A DNA stretch of 64,000 nucleotides from assembly GCA_964454015.1 (NCBI GenBank), contig CAYVQF010000019.1, forward strand, positions 19,900-83,899, given 5' to 3'. The notes below the pieces were generated by a model. The model was not told the DNA's origin. It did no database searches and worked only from the letters and a program-made list of their open reading frames with translations. This document shows positions 12,435-20,612 of the stretch, in pieces; positions within the stretch are counted from its first letter, which is position 1; each line of letters begins with the position of its first letter. A program made the position numbers and the translations under genes. The stretch comes from CAYVQF01 sp964454015. GTDB lineage: Bacteria > Myxococcota_A > Bradymonadia > UBA4248.

Positions 12435-13286
12435 ATGAAATCTCGCAGCCTGAAGATCCTACTCGAAACCCTCCCCGACGCAGCCATCAGCAGGGCCTTC
12501 GGCCACCTCGCCGACCTCGCCCTCCCCCCCCCGCTCCAAGCACAACTCAACCGTACTTTCGCCACCCTCGCCAAAATTGACACCCAGGAGGCTGAGCTCC
12601 CGCCTGAAGCCTACCCTTCCCTCAACGCCTTCTTCACCCGTGCTCTCAAGAAAGGCTGCCGCACCCTACCCACAGACCCCAAACAAATCGCCTGTCCCGT
12701 CGACGGCGCCTTGGGAGCCTTTGGCATCATCGAAGACGGACTCCTCTTCCAAGCCAAAGGGCAGAGCTACCGCCTCCACGATCTCATCCCCTATCCAGAA
12801 TGGTCCGAGCCCTTCGCCCGTGGCTTCTTCTTCAACCTCTACCTCTCGCCTCGGGATTATCACCGGATCCACGCCCCCTTGAGTGGTCACATCACGCACA
12901 TGATTTACTCGCCGGGGAGACTCTTCCCCGTCAACGGGCTCGGAATCGACAACATCGAGAACCTCTTTCCCCGCAATGAGCGACTCACCTCGCTCCTCAC
13001 CACCGACGATGGCCGCCGCATCGCCATCATCAAGATTGGGGCCACCTGCGTTGGCAGAATCTCCGTAGCCTATAGCCCAATGCTCACCAATCAAAAAGGG
13101 GCACACCTACCCTTCAGCCAAGCCCTCGCCTCACCCTTCCCCGTGCAAGTAGGCGATGAAATTGGTGTCTTTAACCTGGGCAGTACAGTCATTCTCCTCA
13201 TCGAAGGACAAGACCTAGAGCCCCATCCCGATCGACACCGCAAGGAAGCCCTCCGCCTCGGGGTCCCCCTAGCCACACTTGCCTGA
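12435..13286 (+). CDS. psd: Phosphatidylserine decarboxylase proenzyme
   Basis: Converts phosphatidylserine to phosphatidylethanolamine at the inner membrane, using a pyruvoyl group made by self-cleavage. The L-G-S-T cleavage motif has its Ser at residue 250. The charge-relay Asp (P-V-D-G) is residue 90 and the D-Y-H-R-I-H motif covers residues 141-146. From memory of the E. coli enzyme these fall at nearly the same numbers, which favours the ATG at 12435 (283 aa). The frame is also open to an ATG at 12363 (307 aa), which would add a hydrophobic leader; neither start has a convincing ribosome-binding site. No phosphatidylserine synthase gene is adjacent. Confidence 0.93.
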   Translation: MKSRSLKILLETLPDAAISRAFGHLADLALPPPLQAQLNRTFATLAKIDTQEAELPPEAYPSLNAFFTRALKKGCRTLPTDPKQIACPVDGALGAFGIIEDGLLFQAKGQSYRLHDLIPYPEWSEPFARGFFFNLYLSPRDYHRIHAPLSGHITHMIYSPGRLFPVNGLGIDNIENLFPRNERLTSLLTTDDGRRIAIIKIGATCVGRISVAYSPMLTNQKGAHLPFSQALASPFPVQVGDEIGVFNLGSTVILLIEGQDLEPHPDRHRKEALRLGVPLATLA

Positions 13287-13325
13287 CCTCCTCCTCCCTT
13301 TTCTTACCACAACCTTTCGCTTCAC

Positions 13326-13354
13326 TTGTACCCTTGGTGAGCCTGGTCTATCAT
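13326..13354 (+). promoter_or_regulatory. Candidate sigma-70-type promoter upstream of the methyltransferase gene
   Basis: TTGTAC at 13326-13331 and TATCAT at 13349-13354 are separated by 17 bp. The -10 matches the consensus at five of six positions, the -35 at only three. It lies 77 bp before the ATG at 13431. Confidence 0.38.
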
Positions 13355-13430
13355 AGCGTGGCGAACGGCTTTGCCATGGACGCAATCCCTCGCCAACGTT
13401 CACGGTGTCTAGGCAATCGATTTGGTTTTC

Positions 13431-14906
13431 ATGGCGCAAGAGCAACGCTCACCAGCAACGAACCCCTCGCCGGTCGACGTCAGCCCGTCGGCCCCTGCCG
13501 ATGACCAACAACCTGCTGCGTCACCGGAAGCGACCTTTTCACCCGATGAAGCCATCCCAGAGATGGACCCGGAAGTCGCCGAGTTGATGCGGCAACTCGA
13601 ACTGCCCGATGTCAGCGATGGCGGCGACACCGAAGCGCCCCCTCTCGCCGGGGTCTTGCGCAAACGACCACAGAGAAAGAGCAAGAACCTCCTCAATCCC
13701 GCATCCCTGGAGTCGGAATCCCCCGACATCATCCCGGCGGTCGTCGCCTACGAGCCTATCAAGCTAGACGTCCCCGCCTGGGGCGCTGAGAGCGCCACCC
13801 CTGAACCCGACGAGGCCGCAAACGGCGAAGCCGCAAAGAACGCATCGGCTGGCTCTACCCCCACGCGCGCCCCTGTCGCCGTCAAGTCCGCTGAGTTCTT
13901 CTTTGAAGACGCCGACGAGTTGGACGCTGAAGACCTGCAAGAAGTCTACGACAAAACCCAACCTCCTGTCGCCAAACAAAGACCCCAGACCGCCCCGACC
14001 AAACCGCCTCCCCCAAGAAAGCCCCCGCCTACGCCTCCACAACGCGTGGTCAAAGAAGGCGAAATCGTCCTAACCCAAGAGGCCATCGACGACATGCTCG
14101 CTGGGGGCAAGGCCGACGAAGCCCGCGATCTCGACGCCAACTCCATCCCCGACTCCAACTGGTTTGGGCAGGTCTTCAATGAAGACTATTTCCGCACCCT
14201 GCCCCAGAACCTGCACCAACAAACGCTTAGAGAGGTCGATTTCGTCGTTGACCGACTCGGTGTCGAACCCGGTGGACGCGTCCTCGACCTCTGCTGCGGT
14301 TTCGGCCGCCACACCATGCTCATGGCCAAACGTGGCTTCGACATGGTCGGACTAGACCTCTCCCTTACCTTGCTCCAGAAAGCACTCGCTGAGGCTCAAC
14401 GCCGGGGACTGAGCATCAAGTTCGTCCACGGCGATATGCGCAAGCTCTCTTTCCAGTCGGTCTTCGACGGCATCTTCAACGTCCAGACCAGCTTCGGCTA
14501 CTTTAACGATCAAACCAACTTCCGCGTGCTCCAGGGCATCCTGCGCGCCCTCAAACCTGGGGGACGTTTCCTCATCGAAACCATCAACCGTGACTTCGTC
14601 TGCGAAGACCTCCCCATGCGAATCTGGTGGGAAGGAACGGAATGCCTCATCCTCGAAGAAGTCGATTACGACTTCAAAGTCGGCGTCCTCAAGGTAAAAC
14701 GTTCCTTCGTCTTTGAAGACACCTCGCGAGACCCCTGGGAACAGAACATCAGCATCCGCCTTTACGCGCCCCACGAACTCCGCCAACTCCTCACCCGCGC
14801 TGGTTTCGACTTCGTCGAACTCTCAGGAGATTACGCCCTGCCAGGTGCTTTCTTTGGCGGTACCTCGCGCCGCTCTATCATCGTCGCCGAACGACCCGTA
14901 GATTGA
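13431..14906 (+). CDS. Class I SAM-dependent methyltransferase with a long disordered N-terminal extension
   Basis: 491 residues from ATG 13431; an in-frame TTG sits three codons upstream. The C-terminal half is a Rossmann methyltransferase. Motif I is V-L-D-L-C-C-G-F-G-R-H at about residues 284-294, followed by D-M-V-G-L-D-L-S (motif II), H-G-D-M-R and L-K-P-G-G-R-F-L-I. The first 240 residues are Pro/Ala/Glu/Asp-rich with one run of prolines and no globular signature, which is unusual for this family of about 250-aa enzymes. Acidic patches such as E-D-A-D-E-L-D-A-E-D suggest a protein-interaction tail. The substrate cannot be read from the sequence. It is transcribed in the same direction as psd, 144 bp away. 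Confidence 0.85.
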   Translation: MAQEQRSPATNPSPVDVSPSAPADDQQPAASPEATFSPDEAIPEMDPEVAELMRQLELPDVSDGGDTEAPPLAGVLRKRPQRKSKNLLNPASLESESPDIIPAVVAYEPIKLDVPAWGAESATPEPDEAANGEAAKNASAGSTPTRAPVAVKSAEFFFEDADELDAEDLQEVYDKTQPPVAKQRPQTAPTKPPPPRKPPPTPPQRVVKEGEIVLTQEAIDDMLAGGKADEARDLDANSIPDSNWFGQVFNEDYFRTLPQNLHQQTLREVDFVVDRLGVEPGGRVLDLCCGFGRHTMLMAKRGFDMVGLDLSLTLLQKALAEAQRRGLSIKFVHGDMRKLSFQSVFDGIFNVQTSFGYFNDQTNFRVLQGILRALKPGGRFLIETINRDFVCEDLPMRIWWEGTECLILEEVDYDFKVGVLKVKRSFVFEDTSRDPWEQNISIRLYAPHELRQLLTRAGFDFVELSGDYALPGAFFGGTSRRSIIVAERPVD

Positions 14907-14993
14907 TCCCGCGCGGGAGGCACTGCACCGCTGAGCCATGGGACTCACCGCACCATCTTCTAGCCACCCATACTTAATGACGCGCAGCGGATA

Positions 14994-15629
14994 CTAACGT
15001 GTCGCGTGCAGACCTTCGAGCTTGATACGCGCCACCTCTTCGGGACTGTCGTAGAGTTGACCCTCCGCATCAACGGCCAGGTTCAATATCTCCTCCACCA
15101 CCACCAGTCCATCGCGCGGCTGAACGAAACCCGCACCCTGCACGTCGTAGTTGCCCTTCACCACAATCTCCTGCCCTGCTTTGAAATGAGGGTGGAAGTA
15201 TGGATGATAGGCCACCAACGTCAGCGCCTTTGGCGACAACGTCCCATCGGCAATGGTCACATGCACTGACTTACAAGTTCGCGGCCGTCTCTCACCTTTC
15301 TTGGGACGGTACTCCTTCATCGCTGGGTCCGTCAGAAAGGGGCAATCCGGCGAAGCGTCCCGCACGATGCCGCGTACTTGTACAGGATTCCCGAGGTACT
15401 TGTTCCGGTCCAGGATCAACCCCATCACCGTCAATGTCCCATCGGGATGTACCCGCGGCGCATTCAGCACTTGATCGAGATTCGGCTTGGCTGGCAACTC
15501 CACAGGCACCCGAGACTTCACCGCTTCGTGCTTTCTCTGCTCGTCCTCGTCTTCGACATCACAGCCAAAGACCGCTGCGCTGATCACCAGCGAAAGGAAC
15601 AAAGCCCACGCGCCCCAACCTCGTATCAT
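14994..15629 (-). CDS. Putative lipoprotein with an OB-fold-like domain
   Basis: 211 residues from ATG 15629. The start is chosen because it gives a classic signal peptide (M-I-R-G-W-G-A-W-A-L-F-L-S-L-V) ending at an imperfect lipobox V-F-G-C, followed by an acidic linker D-V-E-D-E-D-E. The mature part has the pattern V-Q-V-R-G-I-V then a Cys-containing loop, then I-V-V-K-G-N-Y-D-V-Q, resembling the beta strands of OB-fold periplasmic proteins. That assignment is inference from pattern. The in-frame codons upstream, to 15728, lack signal-peptide character. Confidence 0.7.
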   Translation of the reverse strand: MIRGWGAWALFLSLVISAAVFGCDVEDEDEQRKHEAVKSRVPVELPAKPNLDQVLNAPRVHPDGTLTVMGLILDRNKYLGNPVQVRGIVRDASPDCPFLTDPAMKEYRPKKGERRPRTCKSVHVTIADGTLSPKALTLVAYHPYFHPHFKAGQEIVVKGNYDVQGAGFVQPRDGLVVVEEILNLAVDAEGQLYDSPEEVARIKLEGLHATR

Positions 15630-15802
15630 AAGTTGCCCCACTGCGTAGGACGTCGCACTGACGCCATCAGCCTTCGAAACCAACCACCTAGCTTGGTCTT
15701 GGATAACACATCGCAGCCCGCGCCACAACTAGCGTCCCCAAGCTTGCCAAAGCAAAGTGCCCCTAAGCGACGCAAGGCGCCTCATCCCGGCCTTTGCTCC
15801 GA

Positions 15803-17458
15803 TCAGCCAATTACCTCGACCACTAGGGTGATGTTACGCCAACGCTGTCCGTGCATCGCCGCGACCAAGTCGGCACCATAGCCGTGCTTGACCGCCACCG
15901 TCGCCCTCTCCTCCTCGAGGGAGATCGCACCCACATCTTCTGGAAACAACCCCGCCAGCAGGGTCACCACGTCGCGCAGCGATCGGTCTCCCAACTGCTG
16001 GCGTCCCAGATTGATGCTGACTTCTTCCCATGCAGGCGAAGTCTCAGCGACAGCATCGGCAACAAGAGGCAGCACCGCCTCGGCAACGGCCTCTCCATCG
16101 ACCTTCTTCGCTGGGACGCTCGCTTCAACGGAACGCCCAGGCTTCTGCCGACAGCTATCCTCAAAAAAAGTGAGCAGCCGCGCCACCACCACCGCAGCAT
16201 CATCCCGGCTAAGCAAATGCTCCGCCAAACCGGAGTAGGCACCATAGCAGGTAGACGCACGATTCTCGCCGAGTTGCTGCACCAATCGGCCCAGCAACCG
16301 CTGCTCGCGCAGTGCAATGATCTCTTCCCGTGTCGGAATGCTGCGTTCCACCAACTCGAGCTTGTAGATCGTCTTGAGCTGGTAGTAAGTACCGATCTGC
16401 TGCGGCAGCAGCAGCGTCAGCGCAATCCCCTGACGACCAGCGCGCCCCGTCCGCCCCGTGCGATGCACATAAACATCGGCGCTGTCAGGCATGGTATAGT
16501 TGATGACATACGGCAAAACCGAGATATCAATGCCACGGGCCGCAACGTCCGTAGCGACCAAGAAACGCACGCGCCCATCTTTCACGGCATCGAGAGCGCG
16601 CTCACGCTCTTTCTGCGGTAGATCCCCGTTGATGATCTCGGCCTTGTGTCCCTGGCGAACCAAATTGCGGTGCACCATCACCGTGTCGTCGCGCGTGTTG
16701 CAGAAAATCAACGCACTGTCGGGCTCGTAAAGCTCAATCAGCGCTTCCAAATCTCGAAAATGCTGGCGCCCTGTTACAGCAAAGTAAATGTGCTCCACGC
16801 TCGCCGCGGCCACCCCATCACTGCTCAATGATACGTACTCAGGGCACGTCAAGAAGTGCCCAGCCAGGCGCTTGATGTCCTCACCCACGGTCGCGCTGAA
16901 CAGCAAACTCTGTTTGGCTTTGGGCAAATAGTCCACAATTGCATTGAGCTCTTTCTCAAAGCCCATGGACAGCATCTCATCGGCTTCGTCGAGCACGAAG
17001 AGCTTCAACCGCTTGAAATCAAGGTGCCCCTGGCGAAGGTGATCCAACAATCGCCCAGGCGTCGCAACCACCACTTGCGCCCGGCGCATCGCCTGGATCT
17101 GTGGCTCCATGCCCACTCCGCCATAGACCGCCGTCGCCTCAACCGACTTGTACTGCGCCAAGCGCTCAAACTCGAGCGCCACCTGTTTGGCCAACTCACG
17201 CGTCGGCGTCAGGACCACACACTCGACGCCACTGCCACCGTCGAGCATCTCCGCAATGGGGATAGCAAAAGCAGCCGTCTTTCCAGTACCGGTCTGGCTC
17301 TGAACAATCAGATCAATCCCCGCCAATATCAGGGGAATACAGGCCTCTTGCACGGGCGTCGGCTCGACATAGCCAACCGTGTGCAGGGCCTGTTGCATGG
17401 CATCGCTGAGATTGAGCGACGCGAAAGACACACTTGTTTCATCTCGTTGAATCGGCAC
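15803..17458 (-). CDS. DEAD-box ATP-dependent RNA helicase with C-terminal DbpA/CsdA-type RNA-binding domain
   Basis: 551 residues. All helicase motifs are present: Q-motif with T-P-V-Q near residue 36, motif I S-Q-T-G-T-G-K-T (54-61), P-T-R-E-L-A (Ia), T-P-G-R-L-L-D-H (Ib), D-E-A-D (158-161), S-A-T (189-191), A-T-D-V-A-A-R-G-I-D and H-R-T-G-R-T-G-R-A-G-R. After the RecA domains, about residues 480-551 resemble the DbpA RRM (S-I-N-L-G-R, ending I-T-L-V-V-E-V). The start is GTG at 17458, supported by AGAGG seven bases upstream. The family remodels RNA in ribosome assembly or cold adaptation. I leave the symbol empty because deaD and dbpA cannot be separated here. Confidence 0.93.
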   Translation of the reverse strand: MPIQRDETSVSFASLNLSDAMQQALHTVGYVEPTPVQEACIPLILAGIDLIVQSQTGTGKTAAFAIPIAEMLDGGSGVECVVLTPTRELAKQVALEFERLAQYKSVEATAVYGGVGMEPQIQAMRRAQVVVATPGRLLDHLRQGHLDFKRLKLFVLDEADEMLSMGFEKELNAIVDYLPKAKQSLLFSATVGEDIKRLAGHFLTCPEYVSLSSDGVAAASVEHIYFAVTGRQHFRDLEALIELYEPDSALIFCNTRDDTVMVHRNLVRQGHKAEIINGDLPQKERERALDAVKDGRVRFLVATDVAARGIDISVLPYVINYTMPDSADVYVHRTGRTGRAGRQGIALTLLLPQQIGTYYQLKTIYKLELVERSIPTREEIIALREQRLLGRLVQQLGENRASTCYGAYSGLAEHLLSRDDAAVVVARLLTFFEDSCRQKPGRSVEASVPAKKVDGEAVAEAVLPLVADAVAETSPAWEEVSINLGRQQLGDRSLRDVVTLLAGLFPEDVGAISLEEERATVAVKHGYGADLVAAMHGQRWRNITLVVEVIG

Positions 17459-17648
17459 AGTCCGCCTCTGTAGTTCGCCCCATTCACCCCAAATCCGCTC
17501 GCGTGGCCGCTAGGCTACGAAGGCAGATCTTCGCCATGTTCTGCGGCAACCGCAAGAATGACCCTTCCGATGCCCCACAACCCCACGACCTCTTAGACGA
17601 TCGCGCGCCAATTGGCAAGGCCGCCTGCGACCTCACCCGCGCAACGAT

Positions 17649-18104
17649 TCAGCTTTTCTTGGCCAACCGACGTAGAACACCTCGTAAGGCCTCGTCTTCC
17701 ACTGACGCAATCGCTCCCTCTAACCCACTTCCTAGCGTACGGCGCTCCCTGGCTTCCTCCACCCACTGCGACCCGGCCCCGCGTGACGCATCCTTGGCCG
17801 CCACCACGCGCACCACCAGGCTGTCCACCAGCGGCAGGTCGTAAGCGGCGCGATGCAGAGCCAGGGCCGCCAAAATGTCGCGTTGGGCCATGTGGGCCTC
17901 ATGCGCCAACGCACCTGACGTCGCGCCAAGGCTGAGGCGGCCTCCATCCATACGCAAGGGCCAAGCCTCCTGGGCAAAGCGATCCGGCACGATGAGAGGC
18001 CAAAGAAGGCGCAGGCGAGCAAAGCTCGGCAGGCTCACCAGCACGCCAGATGAGCGAATGCTATCCAACATCACCTGCCGAACTTCTGCCTGCCCCGTCC
18101 CCAT
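17649..18104 (-). CDS. DUF721 (DciA-like) protein
   Basis: 151 residues. The central 90 residues show the DUF721 pattern: L-W-P-L-I-V-P-D-R-F-A, then P-L-R-M-D-G-G-R-L-S-L-G-A-T-S-G-A-L-A-H-E, then D-S-L-V-V-R-V-V. DUF721 includes DciA, a loader of the replicative helicase DnaB in bacteria lacking DnaC. The ATG at 18104 begins two bases after the dnaK stop codon at 18107, so the two genes are almost certainly cotranscribed and translationally coupled. The C-terminal 40 residues are basic and family-specific. Whether it is the true DciA or a paralogue cannot be told from this window. Confidence 0.75.
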   Translation of the reverse strand: MGTGQAEVRQVMLDSIRSSGVLVSLPSFARLRLLWPLIVPDRFAQEAWPLRMDGGRLSLGATSGALAHEAHMAQRDILAALALHRAAYDLPLVDSLVVRVVAAKDASRGAGSQWVEEARERRTLGSGLEGAIASVEDEALRGVLRRLAKKS

Positions 18105-18106
18105 GG

Positions 18107-20014
18107 CTACTTCTTCGCGTCCTCGAACTCGGCGTCGATCACATCATCGCCTCCCTCGGCTGCACCCGGCGCACCACCGCCGACATCGCCACCCTGCTGG
18201 GCGGCGTCGCGCTTGGCCGCCTCGGCATACATGGCCTCGGCAATCTTGTGTGAAGCCTTCAGCAATACATCTTTGGCGCTCTGAATCGCCGCCAGGTCTT
18301 CCTGATCCTTGACCTTCTTCGCCTCGGCAATGGCCGCCTTCAGGCCCACCATGTCAGCTTCGCCAAGCTTGTCACCATAGTCGCTGATGCTCTTCTCCGC
18401 GCTATAAACCAAGGAATCCAGCTCGTTTCGCGCATCGGCCAACTCCCGCCGCCGCTTGTCCTCGGCTTCGTTCTCCTTGGCCTCGCGCACCATCCGCTCG
18501 ATGTCCTTCTCGTTCAAGCCACTGGACACCTCGATGGTGATCCGCTGCTCCTTGCCCGTCGCCTTGTCCTTGGCCGAGACGTTCACGATGCCATTGGCGT
18601 CAATGTCAAAGCTCACCTCCACCTGCGGCACACCACGCGGCGCTGACGGAATGCCCTCCAAGTTGAACTTGGCTAGCGTGCGATTGTTCGACGCCATCTC
18701 GCGCTCACCTTGAAGAACGTGCACCGTCACCTTCGTCTGGTTGTCGTCAGCCGTCGTGAAAATTTCGCTCTTGCGCGTGGGGATCGTCGTGTTGCGCGGA
18801 ATGAGCACCGTGTTCACCCCACCCAGGGTCTCAATCCCCAGGGACAAAGGTGTCACGTCCAACAACAGGATGTCTTTGACATCTCCCGAAAGCACCCCAC
18901 CCTGGATGGCGGCGCCAAGGGCAACCACTTCGTCTGGGTTGACACTGTGATTGGCCCTCTTGCCAAAAAACGCCTCGACCTTCGACTGCACCATGGGTAT
19001 GCGAGTCGAACCACCGACCAGAATGACCTCGTCGATATCGCTCGACTTCTTGTTGGCATCTCGCAACGCTTTCCGGCAAGGCTCGATGGTCTTCTCGATG
19101 ATATCCTCGATCATCGCCTCCAGCTTGGCCCGCGATAGGCGCACATTCAAGTGCTTGGGACCACTCGCATCGGCTGTCAAAAAGGGCAGATTGATCTCCG
19201 TTTCGGGGATCGTCGACAACTCGATCTTCGCTTTCTCTGCCGCGTCCTTCAAACGCTGCAGTACCAGCTTGTCCTTGCTCAGATCAACGCCTGTGTCCTG
19301 GCGAAAAGTCTGAATCAGCCAGTCGATGAGACGCTCATCGATATTGTCACCACCCAAGTGGGTGTCACCATTGGTGGCAATGACCTCGACCACATTGTCA
19401 CCCACCTCCAGGATGGAGATATCGAAGGTTCCACCGCCAAAGTCGAAAACCGCGATGGTCTCGTCTTTCTTCTTGTCCAAACCATAAGCCAACGCCGCCG
19501 CCGTGGGCTCATTGATGATCCGTCGCACATTCAAACCGGCAATGCGACCCGCGTCTTTCGTCGCCTGCCGCTGGGAATCGTTGAAATAGGCAGGCACGGT
19601 AATCACCGCTTCCGTCACCGTCTCGCCCAAGTACTTCTCTGCCGAGCGTTTGAGCTTCTGCAAAACCTTCGCACTGATCTCCGGAGGAGAATAGTGGGTC
19701 CCACGTACGTCGATAGACGCCAACCCGTTGGCACCATTGACCACCTTATATGGCATCCGGCGCGCCTCTTCAGCGCGCTCGTCAAGGCGCATGCCAATCA
19801 ACCGCTTGACGCTGTAGACCGTGTTCTCCGGGTTCGTAATGGCTTGCCGCCGGGCAATCTGGCCAACCAGCACGTCGCCCTTCTCATCAAAGGCCACCAC
19901 CGAAGGCGTGGTCCGTCCGCCCTCCTCATTGGTGATGATTTTCGGCTCTGCGCCTTCCATGACGGCCACGACAGAGTTGGTCGTCCCCAAGTCAATCCCA
20001 ATAATCTTGCCCAT
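18107..20014 (-). CDS. dnaK: Molecular chaperone DnaK (Hsp70)
   Basis: 635 residues from ATG 20014, preceded by GGAGG six bases away; upstream ATGs in the same frame are not supported. The nucleotide-binding domain shows I-D-L-G-T-T-N-S, V-P-A-Y-F-N-D-S-Q-R-Q-A-T-K-D-A, N-E-P-T-A-A-A-L-A-Y-G and V-F-D-F-G-G-G-T-F-D. The substrate-binding domain carries L-L-L-D-V-T-P-L-S-L-G-I-E-T-L-G-G, and the tail ends D-D-V-I-D-A-E-F-E-D. Neither grpE nor dnaJ is adjacent; instead an fmdB-type gene precedes and a DUF721 gene follows. The leader may form an RNA thermometer (see 20015-20064). No CIRCE element is present. Confidence 0.97.
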   Translation of the reverse strand: MGKIIGIDLGTTNSVVAVMEGAEPKIITNEEGGRTTPSVVAFDEKGDVLVGQIARRQAITNPENTVYSVKRLIGMRLDERAEEARRMPYKVVNGANGLASIDVRGTHYSPPEISAKVLQKLKRSAEKYLGETVTEAVITVPAYFNDSQRQATKDAGRIAGLNVRRIINEPTAAALAYGLDKKKDETIAVFDFGGGTFDISILEVGDNVVEVIATNGDTHLGGDNIDERLIDWLIQTFRQDTGVDLSKDKLVLQRLKDAAEKAKIELSTIPETEINLPFLTADASGPKHLNVRLSRAKLEAMIEDIIEKTIEPCRKALRDANKKSSDIDEVILVGGSTRIPMVQSKVEAFFGKRANHSVNPDEVVALGAAIQGGVLSGDVKDILLLDVTPLSLGIETLGGVNTVLIPRNTTIPTRKSEIFTTADDNQTKVTVHVLQGEREMASNNRTLAKFNLEGIPSAPRGVPQVEVSFDIDANGIVNVSAKDKATGKEQRITIEVSSGLNEKDIERMVREAKENEAEDKRRRELADARNELDSLVYSAEKSISDYGDKLGEADMVGLKAAIAEAKKVKDQEDLAAIQSAKDVLLKASHKIAEAMYAEAAKRDAAQQGGDVGGGAPGAAEGGDDVIDAEFEDAKK

Positions 20015-20064
20015 GTTTCGCCTCCAGATATTTGAAAACACGAAGCCACGCTCGCCGTGCTTCG
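20015..20064 (-). promoter_or_regulatory. Candidate fourU-type RNA thermometer in the dnaK leader
   Basis: Read on the minus strand, bases 20040-20034 (TGTTTTC) can pair with 20025-20019 (GGAGGCG), which is the dnaK ribosome-binding site. This gives seven consecutive pairs (three Watson-Crick, four G-U) around an 8-nt AU-rich loop. Four U residues lie opposite G-G-A-G, the hallmark of fourU thermometers. Directly upstream, 20064-20041 forms a GC-rich hairpin (CGAAGCACG / CGTGGCTTCG, one bulge) that could stack on it. The pairing is seen directly; heat-controlled function is inference. Confidence 0.5.
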
Positions 20065-20124
20065 CGAAATGCATGGTCTGCTCTTGCCCAACCAGGGCCA
20101 ACGCTAATCACGACCCCGCCGCCG

Positions 20125-20466
20125 TCAAGCCGCCTCTTGCCCCACCTTCTGGCTTTCTCGCGCCGACGTCGCAGATTCACTGCTCTTAGACGTCCCCCCG
20201 TCGGCGCTCCTCGGAGCGCCAACCTCCCGCGACCCATCGGTCGAAGATGGGCCCGAGGCCACCGGAGCAGCGCCTTGATGCCCCTTGACCCCATAGTCCG
20301 AGACGTACCACCCACCTCCCCGCAGGTGGAAGGAAGACAGCGATACCTTGCGCTGCAAAGCCATGGCACCGCAACACCCACACGCCGGCGCCGGCTCATG
20401 GCGCTGACGGTGGAAATGGTCCATCTCGTGACCACACTTCATGCAATGATACTCGTAAACTGGCAT
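20125..20466 (-). CDS. FmdB-family zinc-ribbon protein
   Basis: 113 residues from ATG 20466, with GGGAGGG upstream. The N-terminus is the typical FmdB/CxxC_CxxC ribbon: M-P-V-Y-E-Y-H-C-M-K-C-G-H, then about 18 residues to A-C-G-C-C-G. Together they supply four cysteines for a single zinc. The motif S-S-F-H-L-R-G-G-G-W-Y follows, also usual for the family. The C-terminal 50 residues are Ser/Gly/Ala-rich and look disordered. It sits 110 bp upstream of dnaK in the same direction. FmdB-like proteins are putative regulators of unknown mechanism. Confidence 0.85.
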   Translation of the reverse strand: MPVYEYHCMKCGHEMDHFHRQRHEPAPACGCCGAMALQRKVSLSSFHLRGGGWYVSDYGVKGHQGAAPVASGPSSTDGSREVGAPRSADGGTSKSSESATSARESQKVGQEAA

Positions 20467-20500
20467 TACGCCCTCCCACCAAGGGTCAATCGCGGCGCGC

Positions 20501-20528
20501 AAACTAGGCACGGCCCATGCCCGGTCAA
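20501..20528 (-). promoter_or_regulatory. Candidate promoter of the fmdB-dnaK-DUF721 unit
   Basis: On the minus strand TTGACC (20528-20523) and TAGTTT (20506-20501) are 16 bp apart. A run of seven A lies just upstream of the -35. The -10 match is poor (three of six), so confidence is low. Confidence 0.3.
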
Positions 20529-20612
20529 ACGTTTTTTTCGCCTATCCTTGTAGGCTCTTAGCGCTCTCCCTGGCAGAACGGCGACTCGCCCGCCGATCCC
20601 GCCGGGTGCTCA

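Noticed and set aside
20528..20560. Intrinsic terminator near the T7 run after the MerR gene
   Set aside because: The T-run precedes the hairpin on the plus strand and becomes an A-run on the minus strand, so polarity is wrong for either gene.
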